Assembly: GCA_030057555.1 (NCBI GenBank)
Contig: JASGUU010000049.1
Span: 1-48,343, forward strand
Direction: 5' to 3'
Length of the DNA: 48,343 nt
DNA from: Bacillota bacterium
GTDB lineage: Bacteria; Bacillota; Clostridia; Saccharofermentanales; Fastidiosipilaceae
The notes beneath the pieces were generated by a model. The model did not search any database. It saw only the letters and a list, made by a program, of their open reading frames with translations, and was not told the DNA's origin. The translations under genes and the position numbers were made by a program. Of this stretch, positions 48,234-48,343 are shown in pieces (the first letter of the stretch is position 1; every line of letters begins with the position of its first letter).

Positions 48234-48343
48234 ATGCTGTTCCGTCCGATTGCATCCGGGTCATCCGGCAACTGCTACTACATCGAAGCAGGAGGTTGCC
48301 GTCTCCTGCTCGATGCAGGCATTCCATTCTCCCACATCCAGGA
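48234..48343 (+). CDS. MBL-fold hydrolase, N-terminus only (partial)
   Basis: The first 36 codons of a gene cut by the window edge. The text LFRPIASGSSGNCYYIEAGG, then LLLDAGIPFSHIQ, is the N-terminus of YycJ/WalJ-like metallo-beta-lactamase-fold hydrolases, which occur next to RecT and Rad50-like ATPases in Firmicutes phages as candidate exonucleases. It follows recT by two bases. The zinc motif HxHxDH would lie beyond the edge. Confidence 0.8.
   Translation, partial: MLFRPIASGSSGNCYYIEAGGCRLLLDAGIPFSHIQ

Overview
Organism. The window looks like chromosome of a fairly GC-rich Bacillota (Clostridia-like) bacterium. Nearly every gene has a strong GGAGG-type ribosome binding site, GTG and TTG starts are used, lipoprotein signals are of the monoderm type, and the phage genes belong to Firmicutes siphovirus families (Gp15, Minor_capsid_1/2/3, Phage_min_cap2, LL-H holin, RecT plus Rad50-like ATPase plus MBL hydrolase). 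I cannot name the species.

Layout. (1) 1-23,073: the right-hand part of a siphovirus-type prophage, all on the + strand. It runs helicase loader, RusA, small early genes, ArpU-like regulator, terminase, portal, capsid, connectors, tail, fibre, a two-gene cargo cassette (Panacea-type antitoxin plus membrane protein), endolysin and holins. It ends at the 3' end of a tRNA-Ser(GCU) gene (minus strand), which carries one copy of a 17-bp att core. (2) 23,147-40,900: host DNA. It holds a zinc-type dehydrogenase, an ExbB/ExbD-like trio, ribosomal protein L25, a six-gene minus-strand operon (C39-like protein, lipoprotein, YihY/BrkB, ABC ATPase, two ABC-2 permeases), a complete peptide/nickel-type ABC importer operon, then a decayed stretch with seven exactly spaced hairpins and an orphan DUF600-type immunity gene. 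(3) 40,903-48,343: the left-hand part of a prophage that begins with a second copy of the same 17-bp core. It runs integrase, ImmA-like protein, lipoprotein, repressor, Cro-like genes, Rad50-like ATPase, RecT and the start of an MBL hydrolase.

How the parts relate. The two phage segments are complementary: one integrase, one repressor, one terminase and no module twice. They share an att core and an ACCGTCA repeat motif. They may be two sibling prophages in two tRNA-Ser genes 18 kb apart, or one prophage seen in circular permutation. The sequence alone does not decide this.

Most interesting points. A multi-domain structured RNA lies between the minor capsid and scaffold genes; it has a 53-nt anticodon-less tRNA-like fold, a three-way junction and two hairpins with identical GATGA loops just before the scaffold start. 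A Panacea antitoxin/membrane protein pair is carried as prophage cargo. A 479-bp array of seven hairpins has an exact 71-bp period. A minor capsid protein is fused to a HEAGH metallopeptidase-like domain.
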